Shown here piece by piece: positions 63,026-64,000 of a stretch of 64,000 nucleotides of DNA (position 1 is its first letter; each line of letters starts with the position of its first letter). The stretch lies in assembly GCF_032362555.1 (NCBI RefSeq), contig NC_083529.1, positions 496,001 through 560,000 on the forward strand. The letters are read 5' to 3'. The notes beneath the pieces are model-generated. The model ran no database searches and had not been told where the DNA came from. It saw only the letters and a list, made by a program, of their open reading frames with translations. The stretch comes from Amyelois transitella (lineage: Eukaryota > Arthropoda > Insecta > Lepidoptera > Pyralidae). The translations under genes were made by a program, and so were the position numbers.

Positions 63026-64000
63026 CTGCGCGGACACACACACATACAAACACACATTATTTTGATGTGGATAGACGTCGGGGACGCTAGTCTAAAGAGA
63101 GCTTAGGTAGTATGTAGCTTTAAAAAAATACTTATATTTTCACGTCATTTCTTCAAGCTTCAATCTTATAAAGATTGAAACTTGAAAAATGACGTTATTT
63201 TTTTGTTTTTATAAAATATTGATTTTGATTTAATAAACAGGAAAGATTTGTTTATTTGCATGTTAGTAACGAAACAATATGGAACCGAATTTTGTAGAAA
63301 TTTGGCACACAGAATTTCCACGGCAGCGACGCTCGGCAAAAGCTAGTATTTACAGATAAAACTTAAAACTAATTAACTTTAAGGCGATGGGCAAGCAACA
63401 TGTCACTAGCAATCTCAAATCTATTAGCCTGTCACTATTTAAATCTAAATTTTATTATTAAGCCTATACCAGTAATGGTTATTTAATATTATTATTGTAC
63501 GGCATTAGATCATATTTTATATTTAACAAATTTTTTATTTATACATAATTAATATAAAAAATACATATACATAGGTACATGCTAAAGGCGGGTAGTTGTA
63601 CTTTAAATAAATATATAACAATAACTTATAAATCTTATTAAATGTTAATTATAGTGCTAAATTTTATAAGACTCACGTCACACTTCTATTTCAATATTGT
63701 GTAAAACCATAAAAAAAAATATTCTTTTGTCACCCAAATTAATTTAACAACTCGTTCTACATAAAAGACTAAATGTCACTTGGAAAGTTGTAGTCTCAGC
63801 CCACCCCTCCGGAAAAAGGTTATTTTACAAAAAAAAATTACAGCAAAGTGTGACGCAAATTTGTTCCGTGCGCTCAGCTCAATATATAATCTATATATAT
63901 ATATAATATAAATAATGTATGCGTGTATATATTAACTTACCCGCCTATTATGACTACTGTTCACCCGCGCATCCATCTACAAACGAAAGCAAACACTAAA
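63026..64000. other. AT-rich sequence, presumably intron of the terminal-exon gene
   Basis: Includes a CA-type repeat at 63032-63058, a GTTTCAATCTT/AAGATTGAAAC-like inverted repeat near 63150-63185, a SINE-G scrap at 63381-63468 (+), a LINE-K scrap at 63770-63815 (+, GTTGTAGTCTCAGCCCACCC) and a TA run near 63890-63910. Confidence 0.4.

Overview
This window is nuclear DNA of a moth or butterfly (Lepidoptera), inferred from its repeats and its genes. It is AT-rich and gene-poor, with spliced genes bounded by GT-AG introns, eukaryotic tRNAs with internal A and B boxes, and a dense layer of interspersed repeats typical of lepidopteran genomes. No bacterial operon, CRISPR array or phage module is present.

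Genes seen with good support: (1) a LARP6-type La-related RNA-binding protein, intronless in its coding part, 11418-12629 minus; (2) a complete four-exon 6-phosphogluconolactonase (PGLS), 56531-59287 plus; (3) an elongator tRNA-Met(CAT), 24199-24271 minus; (4) a tRNA-Leu(CAG), 56065-56148 minus; (5) a probable terminal coding exon of an unidentified GC-rich gene, 62939-63025 minus. The genes are unrelated in function. PGLS is the second enzyme of the oxidative pentose phosphate pathway and LARP6 is a cytoplasmic RNA regulator.

Mobile DNA makes up most of the rest. A family called SINE-G here (starts GCCGTGTGGTTCCCGGC, ends in (ATGT)n) has more than 60 full or partial copies on both strands. 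A LINE called LINE-K here (C-terminus reading ...YPSGKEA, also ending in (ATGT)n) has over 20 5'-truncated copies. The last ~50 bases of both families are alike, so SINE-G is probably mobilised by the LINE-K machinery. Two families of short elements (Hel-1, Hel-2) have Helitron hallmarks: A|TC at one end and a hairpin followed by CTAG|T at the other. Other items: a structurally intact gag/protease-only BEL/Pao element with identical LTRs and a 5-bp target duplication (51769-55172); an older related solo LTR split by a SINE (2610-3244); a Harbinger-like MITE (4053-4429); a pair of inverted MITEs with a nested MITE just 3' of PGLS (59368-61646); and several LINE 3'-end families.

Layout: 1-9,850 repeat mosaic; 9,850-11,400 LARP6 downstream region; 11,418-12,629 LARP6; 12,630-24,000 sparse intergenic DNA with repeats; tRNA-Met at 24.2 kb; 25-51 kb dense repeats without a recognisable host gene; 51.5-55.2 kb BEL/Pao element inside an older inverted-repeat element; 56.0-59.3 kb tRNA-Leu and PGLS, whose introns are filled with repeats; 59.3-62.9 kb MITEs and repeats; 62.9-63.0 kb terminal exon; the final 1 kb is AT-rich. 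I found no convincing undescribed protein system. The most informative signals are the shared SINE/LINE tail, the young gag-only retroelement, the SINE insertion beside a PGLS splice acceptor and the snap-back hairpins inside SINE copies.
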